A DNA stretch of 64,000 nt from Pedobacter sp. ISL-64 (GTDB lineage: Bacteria; Bacteroidota; Bacteroidia; Sphingobacteriales; Sphingobacteriaceae): positions 62,001 through 126,000 of the forward strand of contig NZ_JAGGPU010000001.1 of the NCBI RefSeq assembly GCF_018613605.1, written 5' to 3'. Under the pieces are notes generated by a model, which saw only the letters and a list, made by a program, of their open reading frames with translations, ran no database searches and was not told the origin of the DNA. Position 1 is the first letter of the stretch. Each line of letters opens with the position of its first letter. The position numbers and the translations under genes were made by a program. This document shows positions 16,241 through 24,873 of this stretch, one piece after another.

Positions 16241-17221
16241 GTGATATTCGACCTCAAAACAGCGCTAAAATATATCATCCTGTTTTTAATCGGGATAGGG
16301 GTTTTATATTTAGCTTTTAGAGGTCAGGATTTAGGAAAGATCTGGCAGGAAATTAAAACCGCCAACTACTTTTGGGTAATTACTTCTGCATTTGCCGTAT
16401 GGATTGCGCATGTATTACGTGCTTTGCGCTGGCAAATGCTGTACAAATCTATTCATTACAAAGTGAGTTTCTGGAATGCTTACCATGCCGTAATAATCGG
16501 CTATCTGGCTAACCTTGCTTTACCGCGCTTTGGAGAGATTGGCCGTTGTTCGGTGATTCACAAAGCCGAAAAGGTGCCCATGTTTGCTTCTATAGGTACC
16601 GTAATTACCGAACGGCTTTTTGATGTACTGGTACTTTTTCTCACCAGTATAGCCATGGTGACTTTTCAATATGATATCGTTTCCGACTTTTTGTACAATG
16701 TCATTTATCTTAACCTTGTTGAAAAATTAGGTGCCATTAATTATTTATGGCTGGTTGGAATTGGCCTTGTTATTCTTTCCTTTATTTTAGTCGCAATCTA
16801 TTTTCTCCGTCAAAAGTTCAGCAATAAATTCCTGCGGATTTTTGTAAGTCTGCGCCAGGGATTTGGCTCGTACAGTAAGTTAAAACGAAAAGGATTATTT
16901 TTAACGTATACACTAGGGATATGGCTTTTCTACTCACTTTCTATGTATTTCGCCTTTTCTTCTATTCAAGCTACTTCGGGATTACATTTTAATGCTGCAT
17001 TTACAGCTATTGTTTTTTCTGGTTTTGCTATGGCAGCCCTTGTTCAGGGCGGGATTGGTGTTTTTCACTGGATGGTTGCCCAATCACTGGTACTTTATTC
17101 TATTTCTTTTAAAGATGGATTAGCTTACTCAACCATTATTCATTCTTCACAGGTTTTGCTCATATTGTTATTGGGCTGTTTGAGCCTCATGCTGATTTTA
17201 TTTAAGAAACGGAATCGGTAA
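16241..17221 (+). CDS. Lysylphosphatidylglycerol synthase transmembrane-type (YbhN/AglD) protein
   Basis: A 326-residue integral membrane protein with about eight hydrophobic segments, matching the LPG_synthase_TM (UPF0104) family: LRALRWQMLYKSI, AVIIGYLANLALPRFGEIGR, VITERLFDVLVLFL. In MprF this membrane half flips aminoacyl-phosphatidylglycerol; stand-alone forms lack the synthase domain, and their substrate is unknown. GTG start 4 nt after the panD stop indicates translational coupling. A link to pantothenate synthesis is not evident. Confidence 0.82.
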   Translation: MIFDLKTALKYIILFLIGIGVLYLAFRGQDLGKIWQEIKTANYFWVITSAFAVWIAHVLRALRWQMLYKSIHYKVSFWNAYHAVIIGYLANLALPRFGEIGRCSVIHKAEKVPMFASIGTVITERLFDVLVLFLTSIAMVTFQYDIVSDFLYNVIYLNLVEKLGAINYLWLVGIGLVILSFILVAIYFLRQKFSNKFLRIFVSLRQGFGSYSKLKRKGLFLTYTLGIWLFYSLSMYFAFSSIQATSGLHFNAAFTAIVFSGFAMAALVQGGIGVFHWMVAQSLVLYSISFKDGLAYSTIIHSSQVLLILLLGCLSLMLILFKKRNR

Positions 17222-17231
17222 TTAATTTCTT

Positions 17232-19610
17232 TTAATTGGCCCTATTCTCTTCTTCGCTTTTTTTGTTTTCCCTGGCTTTGTAAGTCGAACTTCCAAAATT
17301 AAATGTTAAACTAAAAACCAATCTTTGCGAAGCAAAATAGTGGTAGAAATCGTTGTTGATAATACTTTTCTCCCTGAAAATAAGCCTTCTTTTAATGTTA
17401 TCGAATGCATCATAAAGCGTAAGTTTAGTGTTGAACCTGTTTTTTAACCAGGCTTTTTGCACACCAAAATCAATTCCGTAAACGGGAGCCATAATATAAA
17501 GTCCATTACCGCTTTTCGATTCATAGGTATAACTTACATCCAATACCCAGTTTTTTAAGGTAAAAACCTGGCTACCATTAACCGCATAATTATATATGGG
17601 TATTTCATAGGTATTTCCAAAGTAAGGTGTTAGCTCCTTGTTGTAATAGAAGGTGATGTTGTTGTTCATCCGCCACCATTTGTTCATTGTTATGGGGGCG
17701 CTTAGCTGTAGATTTGCAAATTTTCTGTGGGGTAGGTTTCTACCCAGAAAAATCAATTCATTAGTTGCCGGATTATATTCAGGATAACGGCCCATTGGAT
17801 CTGTTTCCTTTCCTGCATTTAGCGAAATATTAAGGCTTTTTATACTATAAGACATCGCGAAAAGACTTGTTGTAGAGGGCTGTAGGTAAGGATTACCTAT
17901 CCAATAATGTCGTGGACTGTAATAAAAGCGAAAAGGATTTAACATGGCAAAGGTTGGCCTTGTTAATCGTCTGGTATAACTGAAGCTAAGCTGTTCGCTT
18001 TCGTTAATGGCATAAGTAATGTTCAAACTTGGGAGCCATTTTATATACTTTTTTTCTATAATACTGCCTGTAGTAATCGAATTGGCTATTGTGTGTGTAT
18101 GTTCTGCCCTTAAACTTAAGCTGTAATTAAACTTACTCCACTGGCCAATGTAAGAAAGATAGCCTGCGCCAATATACTCTTGGTAGTGGAACTGGTTACT
18201 CCGGTTAGGGTCTAAGTTAAAGACATCATTGGCTAATGTATCATAGCGGAGATTGTTCTGAGTGGTTGTATATGCAAATTTTCCGCCCAATTCTAGCTTT
18301 CCTTTGCCTATTTTTCGGCTGTAGTCAGTTTGTACCGCATGAATCATTATATTATTTCTGGAGTCTGTTTTCCAGTAATTTAACAATTGATTGTTAAGTA
18401 TGTTACGGTTCTGGATATCTTCGGTTTGTTGATTGTCTATTTGGGCCAAAGAGGTAATTATGTGAAGTTCGCTATTCTTAAATTGCGCATCGTAATTGAT
18501 TCCGCCTGAATAATTATGTTGCTTAGGAAAGGCATTATTATCGCTTTTAACAAGCGCAATGGTATGATCTAAACTAGCGGTCTGGGTAAGCAGCTGATTG
18601 TCAGATACTGCATTTCTATCCATTTGGTAGGTGCGTACAAAAGCTTCAAGGTTTTGCCCTTTTTTTACCTCATAAGCTACCCTTGCCTGCACATTAAAGT
18701 TTTGGTTGGAGGTAATGGTTCTGGTATCGGTATTCATGGCGTTTGTATTGGCTAAATACTGCAAGGAATAATATTTATAAAAGGTGCTCCCAATGGTATT
18801 GCCTAACCTTAAGTCGTAAACAAACCGGTTTGTTTTAAGCACCAGGGATAGATTATTTTCCAATAAACTGTAATTGTTTCGTTGAAAACGAGCATTATAG
18901 GTACCTCTTAAACCTAAAGAATGGTTTCTCTTCAGTTTTACATCGATAATTCCCTGATATTCTCCGTCATATTTTGATGAAGGCTGGTTAATCATTTCAA
19001 TCGATTCGACCATATCTGGCGACAAACTGCTGAGGTAGGAAATGATTTCATCATTGTTCATGTTTGCCGGCTTGCCGTCAACAAATAAGGTTGGTGTTGC
19101 CCTGCTTGCCATTAAGATTGTTCCATCCTCGTTAACCTGCAAGCCAGGTAGTTTCTTAAACACATCTAACAAATTAGAAGCAGACTTGAAAAACACATTA
19201 TTGGCAATACCAATTTTAATCTGACCATTTTTTGTGCTAAAATTTGGTACTCCCCCTGTTATGGTTACTTCTTGGAGTAGGTTAGTGTCTTCCTCCATTA
19301 AAATGTAGCCCACATCAATTGTTTTCAGGCTGTTCTCATTTATCAATAACTCTTTTTGTGTTTTTTGGTAACCGACTAAAGTAACCGATAAAATGTATTT
19401 TCCGTTTGGCAGGTCTCTAAATTCGAAGAAACCGGTGGTGTCGCTATTGGTATATTTGATTAATGCTGGATGGTCTTTGTCAGCCAAAGCCAAATTGGCT
19501 AAAGGTATTGCCTGCTTGGTTTTATGGTCAATCAGTTTTCCTTTAATCGTTTGTGCATTTAGAGATAGCGATATAAATAAGAATAGGCATGATAACAATG
19601 TCGGTTTCAT
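17232..19610 (-). CDS. TonB-dependent receptor-like outer-membrane beta-barrel protein
   Basis: The chosen ATG at 19610 gives a proper signal peptide (MKPTLLSCLFLFISLSLNAQ); an ATG 11 codons earlier (19643) would place charged residues in front of it. After the signal: a carboxypeptidase-regulatory-like domain (IKGKLIDHKTKQAIPLANLAL), a plug domain (LLDVFKKLPGLQVNEDGTILM; VESIEMINQPSSKYDGEYQGIIDVKLK), and a barrel with alternating strands to the C-terminus. This layout matches the outer-membrane beta-barrel (OMP_b-brl_3) group rather than SusC. Its ligand is unknown. It is preceded on the same strand by a membrane AraC regulator 108 nt upstream. Confidence 0.85.
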   Translation of the reverse strand: MKPTLLSCLFLFISLSLNAQTIKGKLIDHKTKQAIPLANLALADKDHPALIKYTNSDTTGFFEFRDLPNGKYILSVTLVGYQKTQKELLINENSLKTIDVGYILMEEDTNLLQEVTITGGVPNFSTKNGQIKIGIANNVFFKSASNLLDVFKKLPGLQVNEDGTILMASRATPTLFVDGKPANMNNDEIISYLSSLSPDMVESIEMINQPSSKYDGEYQGIIDVKLKRNHSLGLRGTYNARFQRNNYSLLENNLSLVLKTNRFVYDLRLGNTIGSTFYKYYSLQYLANTNAMNTDTRTITSNQNFNVQARVAYEVKKGQNLEAFVRTYQMDRNAVSDNQLLTQTASLDHTIALVKSDNNAFPKQHNYSGGINYDAQFKNSELHIITSLAQIDNQQTEDIQNRNILNNQLLNYWKTDSRNNIMIHAVQTDYSRKIGKGKLELGGKFAYTTTQNNLRYDTLANDVFNLDPNRSNQFHYQEYIGAGYLSYIGQWSKFNYSLSLRAEHTHTIANSITTGSIIEKKYIKWLPSLNITYAINESEQLSFSYTRRLTRPTFAMLNPFRFYYSPRHYWIGNPYLQPSTTSLFAMSYSIKSLNISLNAGKETDPMGRYPEYNPATNELIFLGRNLPHRKFANLQLSAPITMNKWWRMNNNITFYYNKELTPYFGNTYEIPIYNYAVNGSQVFTLKNWVLDVSYTYESKSGNGLYIMAPVYGIDFGVQKAWLKNRFNTKLTLYDAFDNIKRRLIFREKSIINNDFYHYFASQRLVFSLTFNFGSSTYKARENKKSEEENRAN

Positions 19611-19718
19611 CTTCGTGTGTTTGGATTTTGCAGAATGCTCCAAAACTAGAATAGAAGGATAGAGAAGGGGTTTTGAATCTCAGATTTAGGCGTTCGGAAT
19701 TATAAAACGAGACCAAAT

Positions 19719-20795
19719 TTAGTTTGATGAAACAACTAATAGCTGTTCCTTATAATGCATCGGGGTTGTTAGTTTGTGTTTTTTAAAAGCGGTGTAAAAA
19801 GTAGATTTGGAGTTAAAGCCCACCTCATATCCAATGGCTTCGAGCTTAATGCCCCTGTCGTTAACAATCAGTTCACAGGCTTCGTTTATTCTAAATTCGT
19901 TAATGTAAGCCGCAAAACTTTTGCCTAAATTGTCGTTGAGCAATTGCGAAAGCTGGTGACCCGAAATGTTAATTTTTTTGGCTAAATCATTTAATTTTAG
20001 GTCTGGGTTCTTATAAAGTTCGTCTTCCAAAATAATCTTCTGCAGTCTTTCTGTTAGTGCTAAGGCATGTTCGTCGGTTATCTTCTTGTTGGCATAACGA
20101 ACTAAATCCTGGCTGCCCGAAAAATGATTGCTGTTTTTTCTTCTGCTAATAAACAAGAAAGTGTTTAAGTAAAGAACGGCTGAGAAAAATAAAGCCCCAC
20201 TTATGCAAGGACCATTAAAAAATGAGAAGATAGGTAATTTAAATGCCACCGGAACTATTATATTTCCAATAAATATAGATAGCAATAGTGTCTCAGTTGT
20301 AGAAATCTTGCCCCCTTTGCCGAAAACTTTGGTAAAAACAGCTCTGAGCAACCAGGCAGATAGTACAATATAAACTGTAAATTGTATAGAAATTATTCTG
20401 CCGATGTAATTTTCCCATACATCAGGCTTACTGTTATAGGGCGCAATGAAGCTGGCAATTACAATTGCAAAAATCCAAAAAAGATAAGTCCCTTTCTGTG
20501 CAATTTTATGCTTTGAATTTTGTCCTAAAGCCGATTTAATAAAATAAAAAAGAGATGGACCAACTAATGAACTTCCTAAAATGCCAATTTGAATATAAAT
20601 GCCAGGTAAGGCCGGATAGAAATAAAAAAGAAGCGACTTGCTGATCTTTAAACAAAGAGAAATAAGCAAAAGCCCAAGAAAAAAAGAAGATGTGGATTTT
20701 GGTTTTTTGAAGAATAACAAATACGCACTAATGATAAAGCCATTAAATGCGCCCAGGGCACTAAAGAAAAATAATATTTGTTGCCCTAGGTTCAT
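19719..20795 (-). CDS. Membrane-anchored AraC-family transcriptional regulator
   Basis: A 358-residue protein with about seven hydrophobic helices in the first ~215 residues and a C-terminal AraC DNA-binding domain (KNPDLKLNDLAKKINISGHQLSQLLND, then GIKLEAIGYEVGFNSKSTFYTAFKKH). Such 7TM-AraC proteins sense signals at the inner membrane. It lies upstream of the outer-membrane receptor gene in the same direction, so regulation of that gene is a reasonable guess. It diverges from the acyl-CoA dehydrogenase gene. The effector cannot be told from sequence. Confidence 0.87.
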   Translation of the reverse strand: MNLGQQILFFFSALGAFNGFIISAYLLFFKKPKSTSSFFLGLLLISLCLKISKSLLFYFYPALPGIYIQIGILGSSLVGPSLFYFIKSALGQNSKHKIAQKGTYLFWIFAIVIASFIAPYNSKPDVWENYIGRIISIQFTVYIVLSAWLLRAVFTKVFGKGGKISTTETLLLSIFIGNIIVPVAFKLPIFSFFNGPCISGALFFSAVLYLNTFLFISRRKNSNHFSGSQDLVRYANKKITDEHALALTERLQKIILEDELYKNPDLKLNDLAKKINISGHQLSQLLNDNLGKSFAAYINEFRINEACELIVNDRGIKLEAIGYEVGFNSKSTFYTAFKKHKLTTPMHYKEQLLVVSSN

Positions 20796-20906
20796 TTAAC
20801 AAAAATAATAATCTTACATTAACACAAAGCCTATTCTAGCTAATACTTTCATTTTAAATGTGATAATATTTTTTTATACTTTATAAAAGTATAACGAGGT
20901 AAAATA

Positions 20907-20952
20907 AATTACTATGCAGCCATAGTAATTCGGATCATAAATGCTACATTTG
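20907..20952 (+). promoter_or_regulatory. Operator-like palindrome and -7 box upstream of the acyl-CoA dehydrogenase gene
   Basis: AATTACTATG-CAGC-CATAGTAATT is a perfect 10+10 inverted repeat at 20907-20930. An exact -7 box TACATTTG lies at 20945-20952, so the palindrome covers the -33 position. No TTTG is seen at -33. The layout suits a repressor, or an activator that substitutes for the missing -33 element. Confidence 0.6.
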
Positions 20953-20980
20953 ATTTACTAACCTTTTATACATAAATGTT

Positions 20981-22120
20981 ATGCATTTTGAATTAAGTGA
21001 AGAACAAATCATGATCCGGCAAGCTGCCCGCGATTTTGCGCAGCAAGAATTAAAGCCGGGTGTAATCGAACGAGACGAACATCAGAAATTTCCGGCCGAG
21101 CAGGTAAAAAAACTTGGAGAACTTGGTTTTTTGGGGATGATGGTGAGCGAAAAATATAACGGAAGCGGACTCGATGCCATTTCTTACGTTTTGGTAATGG
21201 AAGAGCTTTCTAAAATAGATGCCTCTGCATCGGTAGTAGTTTCGGTAAACAACTCGTTAGTTTGTTATGGATTAGAGGCCTATGGCAGTGAAGCCCAAAA
21301 AGAAAAATATTTAAAGCCATTGGCAGCGGGAGAAAAAATCGGTGCTTTTTGTTTATCGGAGCCCGAAGCCGGATCTGATGCTACCTCGCAACGTACAACC
21401 GCTGAAGATAAAGGTGATTATTATCTACTGAATGGTACAAAAAACTGGATCACCAATGGCGGTACTGCATCAACCTATCTGGTTATTGCACAAACCCACC
21501 CAGAGTTAAGGCATAAAGGTATCAATGCTTTTATTGTAGAGAAAGGGATGGAAGGTTTTACCGTTGGACCAAAAGAAAATAAACTCGGCATCCGCGGATC
21601 TGATACACATTCTTTAATGTTTAACGATGTGAAGGTGCCAAAAGAAAATAGGATTGGTGAAGATGGCTTCGGTTTTAAGTTTGCCATGAAAACTTTAGAA
21701 GGCGGGAGGGTCGGTATTGCGGCCCAGGCTTTAGGTATTGCACAGGGGGCTTTCGAGTTGGCCACGCAGTATGCTAAGGAGCGTAAATCATTCGGCAAAC
21801 CAATTTCTGAACATCAGGCCATTGCTTTTAAACTAGCCGATATGGCTACACAGATCGAAGCCGCCAGGTTATTGGTTTATAAAGCTGCCTGGTTAAAAGA
21901 TCAGGGTTTACCTTACACACAGGCCGGTTCTATGGCCAAGCTTTTTGCTTCAAAAGTGGCGATGGATGTAACCATCGAAGCTGTACAAGTGCACGGTGGT
22001 TACGGTTTCGTAAAAGAATACCACGTAGAACGGTTAATGCGCGATGCTAAAATCACCCAGATTTACGAAGGTACATCTGAGATTCAGAAAATGGTGATTT
22101 CGAGAGAAGTGATTCGGTAG
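20981..22120 (+). CDS. Acyl-CoA dehydrogenase (short-chain type)
   Basis: A 379-residue FAD enzyme of fatty-acid or branched-chain acid oxidation. Seen: CLSEPEAGSDATSQRTTAED (FAD/substrate loop), NWITNGGTASTYLVIAQ, the second signature QVHGGYGFVKEYHVERLMRDAK, and the catalytic base E363 in IYEGTSEIQ, the position used by short-chain and butyryl-CoA dehydrogenases. Length fits that group. It stands alone: no thiolase or electron-transfer flavoprotein is nearby. A palindrome over its promoter suggests dedicated regulation. Confidence 0.93.
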   Translation: MHFELSEEQIMIRQAARDFAQQELKPGVIERDEHQKFPAEQVKKLGELGFLGMMVSEKYNGSGLDAISYVLVMEELSKIDASASVVVSVNNSLVCYGLEAYGSEAQKEKYLKPLAAGEKIGAFCLSEPEAGSDATSQRTTAEDKGDYYLLNGTKNWITNGGTASTYLVIAQTHPELRHKGINAFIVEKGMEGFTVGPKENKLGIRGSDTHSLMFNDVKVPKENRIGEDGFGFKFAMKTLEGGRVGIAAQALGIAQGAFELATQYAKERKSFGKPISEHQAIAFKLADMATQIEAARLLVYKAAWLKDQGLPYTQAGSMAKLFASKVAMDVTIEAVQVHGGYGFVKEYHVERLMRDAKITQIYEGTSEIQKMVISREVIR

Positions 22121-22180
22121 TTTTGAGCTTGGAGTTGGGAGCTTGGAGTCGCTAGTCCAAACTCTCAACTCAAAACGCCC
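22121..22180. repeat. Inverted and direct repeats between convergent genes
   Basis: TTTTGAG (22121-22127) and CTCAAAA (about 22169-22175) pair at the outside, and GAGCTTGGAGTTGG and GGAGCTTGGAGT form a direct repeat inside. The structure may serve as a two-way terminator between the acyl-CoA dehydrogenase gene and the convergent membrane protein gene. The words resemble those at 15835-15870. Confidence 0.45.
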
Positions 22181-22183
22181 AAC

Positions 22184-22528
22184 TTATTCCTTTTCCCCAA
22201 CTACAGCGCTAAACACTGCTTTAATTAAGGCTACAACTATAGCCAAAAATGCAGCAGCGATAAAACCCGAAGTGTTAAAAGAGGTCATCATGTTATCAAC
22301 CAATAAAATCATTAAAACGGTAATGATAAATGATACCAGTCCGAGCGTTAAAAAATTAACAGGGAATGTTAATAATCTTAAAATGAACCCAATGGTTGAA
22401 TTTGCAAGTGCAACCAGTACTGCAGCAAGAATGGATGTTGCATAACCATCAACATGTACACCAGGTACTATTCTTGCGCCGATAAAAAAGGCTAATCCCA
22501 TCAAAAGGATTTCGATAATAAATCTCAT
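22184..22528 (-). CDS. Phage holin 4_2-type small membrane protein
   Basis: A 114-residue protein with four hydrophobic segments (EILLMGLAFFIGARIVPGV; LAAVLVALANSTIGFILRLL; FLTLGLVSFIITVLMILLV; FIAAAFLAIVVALIKAVFS). The early VPGVHVDGY and NFLTLGLVSFIIT motifs match the Phage_holin_4_2 family (PF04020). Despite the name, such genes are ordinary chromosomal genes of unknown function; nothing phage-like surrounds it. Confidence 0.8.
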   Translation of the reverse strand: MRFIIEILLMGLAFFIGARIVPGVHVDGYATSILAAVLVALANSTIGFILRLLTFPVNFLTLGLVSFIITVLMILLVDNMMTSFNTSGFIAAAFLAIVVALIKAVFSAVVGEKE

Positions 22529-22546
22529 AATTGTTTATTTTTGTAA

Positions 22547-22978
22547 ATGTTCAAATGCTTTTTTAAATACCAGGCCATAATTGCTGTTGCTATATTTGCA
22601 CTTTCATGTTCGAATACAAACAACAGGCCAATAATTAAGTTTTCTGGGGATAGTTCATCAATAATAGTTAAAAATATTGATGAGGCGAGTCTGTTGCAGG
22701 TTAAAAATGCCTATCAGGCTAACGCAGATACACTTAATTTGGTTTCTGTTTTGCTAAAACCGGGCGATCTGGACAGTATCCAGGATGAGCTGGAAGTGCC
22801 CGGCAAGGTTAAGATACTAGGCGATTCACTCGTATTTAATCCCGATCGGCCATTTCTTAAGGGTAAAGAATATCTGGTTGAGAGTTACATCGGAATAAAA
22901 TTTGCAACCGTGGGCGATCTGATTATGGGGAAGGGTAAACAGAATTTAAAAGCGCAGCAACAAACACTTAAACGGTAA
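22547..22978 (+). CDS. Small lipoprotein of unknown function
   Basis: A 143-residue protein with a signal peptide and lipobox (VAIFALSCSN, lipidated Cys 21), so a membrane-anchored lipoprotein. The mature part has two halves: IKFSGDSSSIIVKNIDEASLLQVKNAY and DELEVPGKVKILGDSLVFNPDRPFLKGKEYLVESYI, the latter resembling an Ig-like fold that probes interaction of a tail with another protein. I do not recognise the family. It diverges from the holin-like gene with only 18 nt between start codons; a -7-like TATTTTTG lies just 4 nt before its ATG. Confidence 0.65.
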   Translation: MFKCFFKYQAIIAVAIFALSCSNTNNRPIIKFSGDSSSIIVKNIDEASLLQVKNAYQANADTLNLVSVLLKPGDLDSIQDELEVPGKVKILGDSLVFNPDRPFLKGKEYLVESYIGIKFATVGDLIMGKGKQNLKAQQQTLKR

Positions 22979-23005
22979 TAATCAGCATAATAATTAGCCT
23001 AAGTG

Positions 23006-23036
23006 TTTGATTTTTTCTAAAAAATTACTACATTTG
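23006..23036 (+). promoter_or_regulatory. Consensus promoter of the rimP-nusA-infB operon
   Basis: -33 TTTG (23006-23009) and -7 TACATTTG (23029-23036) with a 19-nt spacer, the textbook Bacteroidota spacing. Confidence 0.85.
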
Positions 23037-23057
23037 CATCGTAATCGAAGAAAAGAG

Positions 23058-23079
23058 AAGGGGACAGTGTCCCCTTTTT
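23058..23079 (+). promoter_or_regulatory. Terminator-like hairpin in the rimP leader
   Basis: AAGGGGAC-AGT-GTCCCCTT forms an 8-bp stem followed by a further T run, between the promoter and the rimP ATG. Its form is that of an intrinsic terminator, so it could attenuate the operon that encodes the termination factor NusA. Confidence 0.6.
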
Positions 23080-23099
23080 CTATGAAATCAGGTTAAAAT

Positions 23100-23564
23100 A
23101 TGCAGGTAGAAAAGAGAGTTGCAGCCCTCGTTGAGGAAAAAATAGCAGATCGGCCAGAACTCTTTCTGGTTGAAGTAAAAATGTTGCCAAACAATAAATT
23201 AATTATCCATGTTGATGGCGACGAAGGTATTAGCATACAGGATTGTGTGGCCATAAGCAGGCATGTTGGTTTTCATCTCGAAGAAGAAAACGCAATAGAA
23301 CAGGCTTATAATTTAGAAGTTTCTTCGCCGGGTGTTGGTGAGCCTTTAAAATTAATCCGTCAATACAATAAAAATATTGGCCGTACAGTAAGCATTAAGC
23401 TGAAAGAAGGATTAAAAAAAGAAGGCAAACTGCTGGCGGTTACAGAAAATAATCTGCTGATTGAAGAATCGGTTAAAGAAAAAGGGAAAAAGGCGGTAGC
23501 AATTCAAACAGATGTTCCGTTTAATGATATATTAGAAACAAGTGTGTTAATTTCATTTAAGTAA
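23100..23564 (+). CDS. rimP: Ribosome maturation factor RimP
   Basis: A 154-residue protein needed for 30S subunit maturation. The N-terminal domain (RVAALVEEKIADRPELFLVEVKML; IQDCVAISRHVGFHLEEEN; YNLEVSSPGVGEPL) and the SH3-like C-terminal domain (TVSIKLKEGLKKEGKLLAVTENN) are both complete. NusA starts 2 nt after its stop, the conserved order rimP-nusA-infB. Confidence 0.93.
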   Translation: MQVEKRVAALVEEKIADRPELFLVEVKMLPNNKLIIHVDGDEGISIQDCVAISRHVGFHLEEENAIEQAYNLEVSSPGVGEPLKLIRQYNKNIGRTVSIKLKEGLKKEGKLLAVTENNLLIEESVKEKGKKAVAIQTDVPFNDILETSVLISFK

Positions 23565-23566
23565 AA

Positions 23567-24811
23567 ATGAGTACTACAACAATTAATTTGATCGACTCTT
23601 TTCAAGAGTTTAAAGATTTCAAAAATATAGATCGCCCAACGGTGATCAGTGTGCTGGAAGAGGTTTTTCGTAGCATGTTGCGTAAAAAATACGGAACAGA
23701 CGAAAACTGTGATGTTATCGTGAATCCGGATAACGGTGATTTGGAGATCTGGAGAACGAGAAAAGTAATGGAGGATGGATTTTCTGAGGATGATGATTTA
23801 GAGATCGAGCTTGCTGAGGTTTCTAAATTAGACAGCACTTTAGAAGTTGGCGATGATTATATCGAGCAGATTACTTTAGAAAGTTTTGGCCGTAGGGCAA
23901 TTCTAGCTGCCCGTCAAACTTTGGTTTCTAAAGTATTGGAATTAGAGAAAGACGAAATCTTCAAAAAATATAAAGATAGAGTAGGCGAAATCGTAACAGG
24001 TGAAGTTTACCAGGTTTGGAAGAAAGAAACTTTGGTTTTAGATGATGAAGGTAACGAACTTTTAATGCCTAAAACAGAGCAGATTCCAGCAGATTATTTC
24101 AAAAAAGGTGATTCTGTAAGAGCGGTAATCTCTAAAGTAGAAATGATCAACGCTAACCCGAAAATTATCATTTCGAGAACAGCACCAGAATTTTTGCAAC
24201 GCCTTTTTGAACAGGAAGTTCCAGAAATTTTCGATGGTTTAATTACCGTTAAGAAAATTGTTCGCGAACCAGGAGAACGTGCTAAAGTTGCTGTTGAATC
24301 GTACGATGACCGTATCGATCCGGTTGGAGCGTGTGTAGGTATGAAAGGATCACGTATCCACGGTATCGTTCGCGAATTGAAAAACGAAAACATTGATGTG
24401 ATTAATTTCACCAATAATATTTCATTATACATTACCCGTGCTTTAAGCCCGGCAAAAATCACCTCTATTAAATTGGATGATGAAACCAAACATGCATCGG
24501 TTTACTTAAAACCAGATCAGGTTTCATTGGCAATTGGACGTGGCGGACACAATATTAAACTGGCTGGTAAGTTAACTGGCTACGAAATTGATGTGTATCG
24601 CGAAGCCGGAGAAGAAAACGACGAGGATGTTGATTTAGAAGAATTCTCAGATGAGATTGATAGCTGGATCATTGATGAATTAAAGGCTATCGGTTGCGAT
24701 ACTGCTAAGAGTGTACTAGCACTTACAGTAGAAGATTTGGTAAAACGCACCGACCTTGAAGAGGAAACCATTAAAGAAGTGGTTCAAATTTTGAAGTCAG
24801 AATTTGAATAA
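23567..24811 (+). CDS. nusA: Transcription termination/antitermination factor NusA
   Basis: A 414-residue NusA. Order: N-terminal RNA polymerase-binding domain (about 1-130), S1 domain (VGEIVTGEVYQVWKKETLVL, from ~140), KH1 and KH2 RNA-binding domains (DPVGACVGMKGSRIHGIVRELKNE; LAIGRGGHNIKLAGKLTGYEI), and a short C-terminal helix-hairpin-helix part with an acidic stretch before it. It lacks the two long acidic repeats of the E. coli protein, as is usual in this phylum. It modulates pausing and termination and may act on the hairpin in its own operon leader. Confidence 0.95.
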   Translation: MSTTTINLIDSFQEFKDFKNIDRPTVISVLEEVFRSMLRKKYGTDENCDVIVNPDNGDLEIWRTRKVMEDGFSEDDDLEIELAEVSKLDSTLEVGDDYIEQITLESFGRRAILAARQTLVSKVLELEKDEIFKKYKDRVGEIVTGEVYQVWKKETLVLDDEGNELLMPKTEQIPADYFKKGDSVRAVISKVEMINANPKIIISRTAPEFLQRLFEQEVPEIFDGLITVKKIVREPGERAKVAVESYDDRIDPVGACVGMKGSRIHGIVRELKNENIDVINFTNNISLYITRALSPAKITSIKLDDETKHASVYLKPDQVSLAIGRGGHNIKLAGKLTGYEIDVYREAGEENDEDVDLEEFSDEIDSWIIDELKAIGCDTAKSVLALTVEDLVKRTDLEEETIKEVVQILKSEFE

Positions 24812-24873
24812 GTGGTGTAATTGCCAAATAAACACTACTTTTGTATTAAATAAAAAACAATAACAGGAGCTAA

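Noticed and set aside
22184..22528. Holin name taken as sign of a prophage
   Set aside because: No integrase, capsid, tail or lysin gene nearby; this family is found as a single chromosomal gene.
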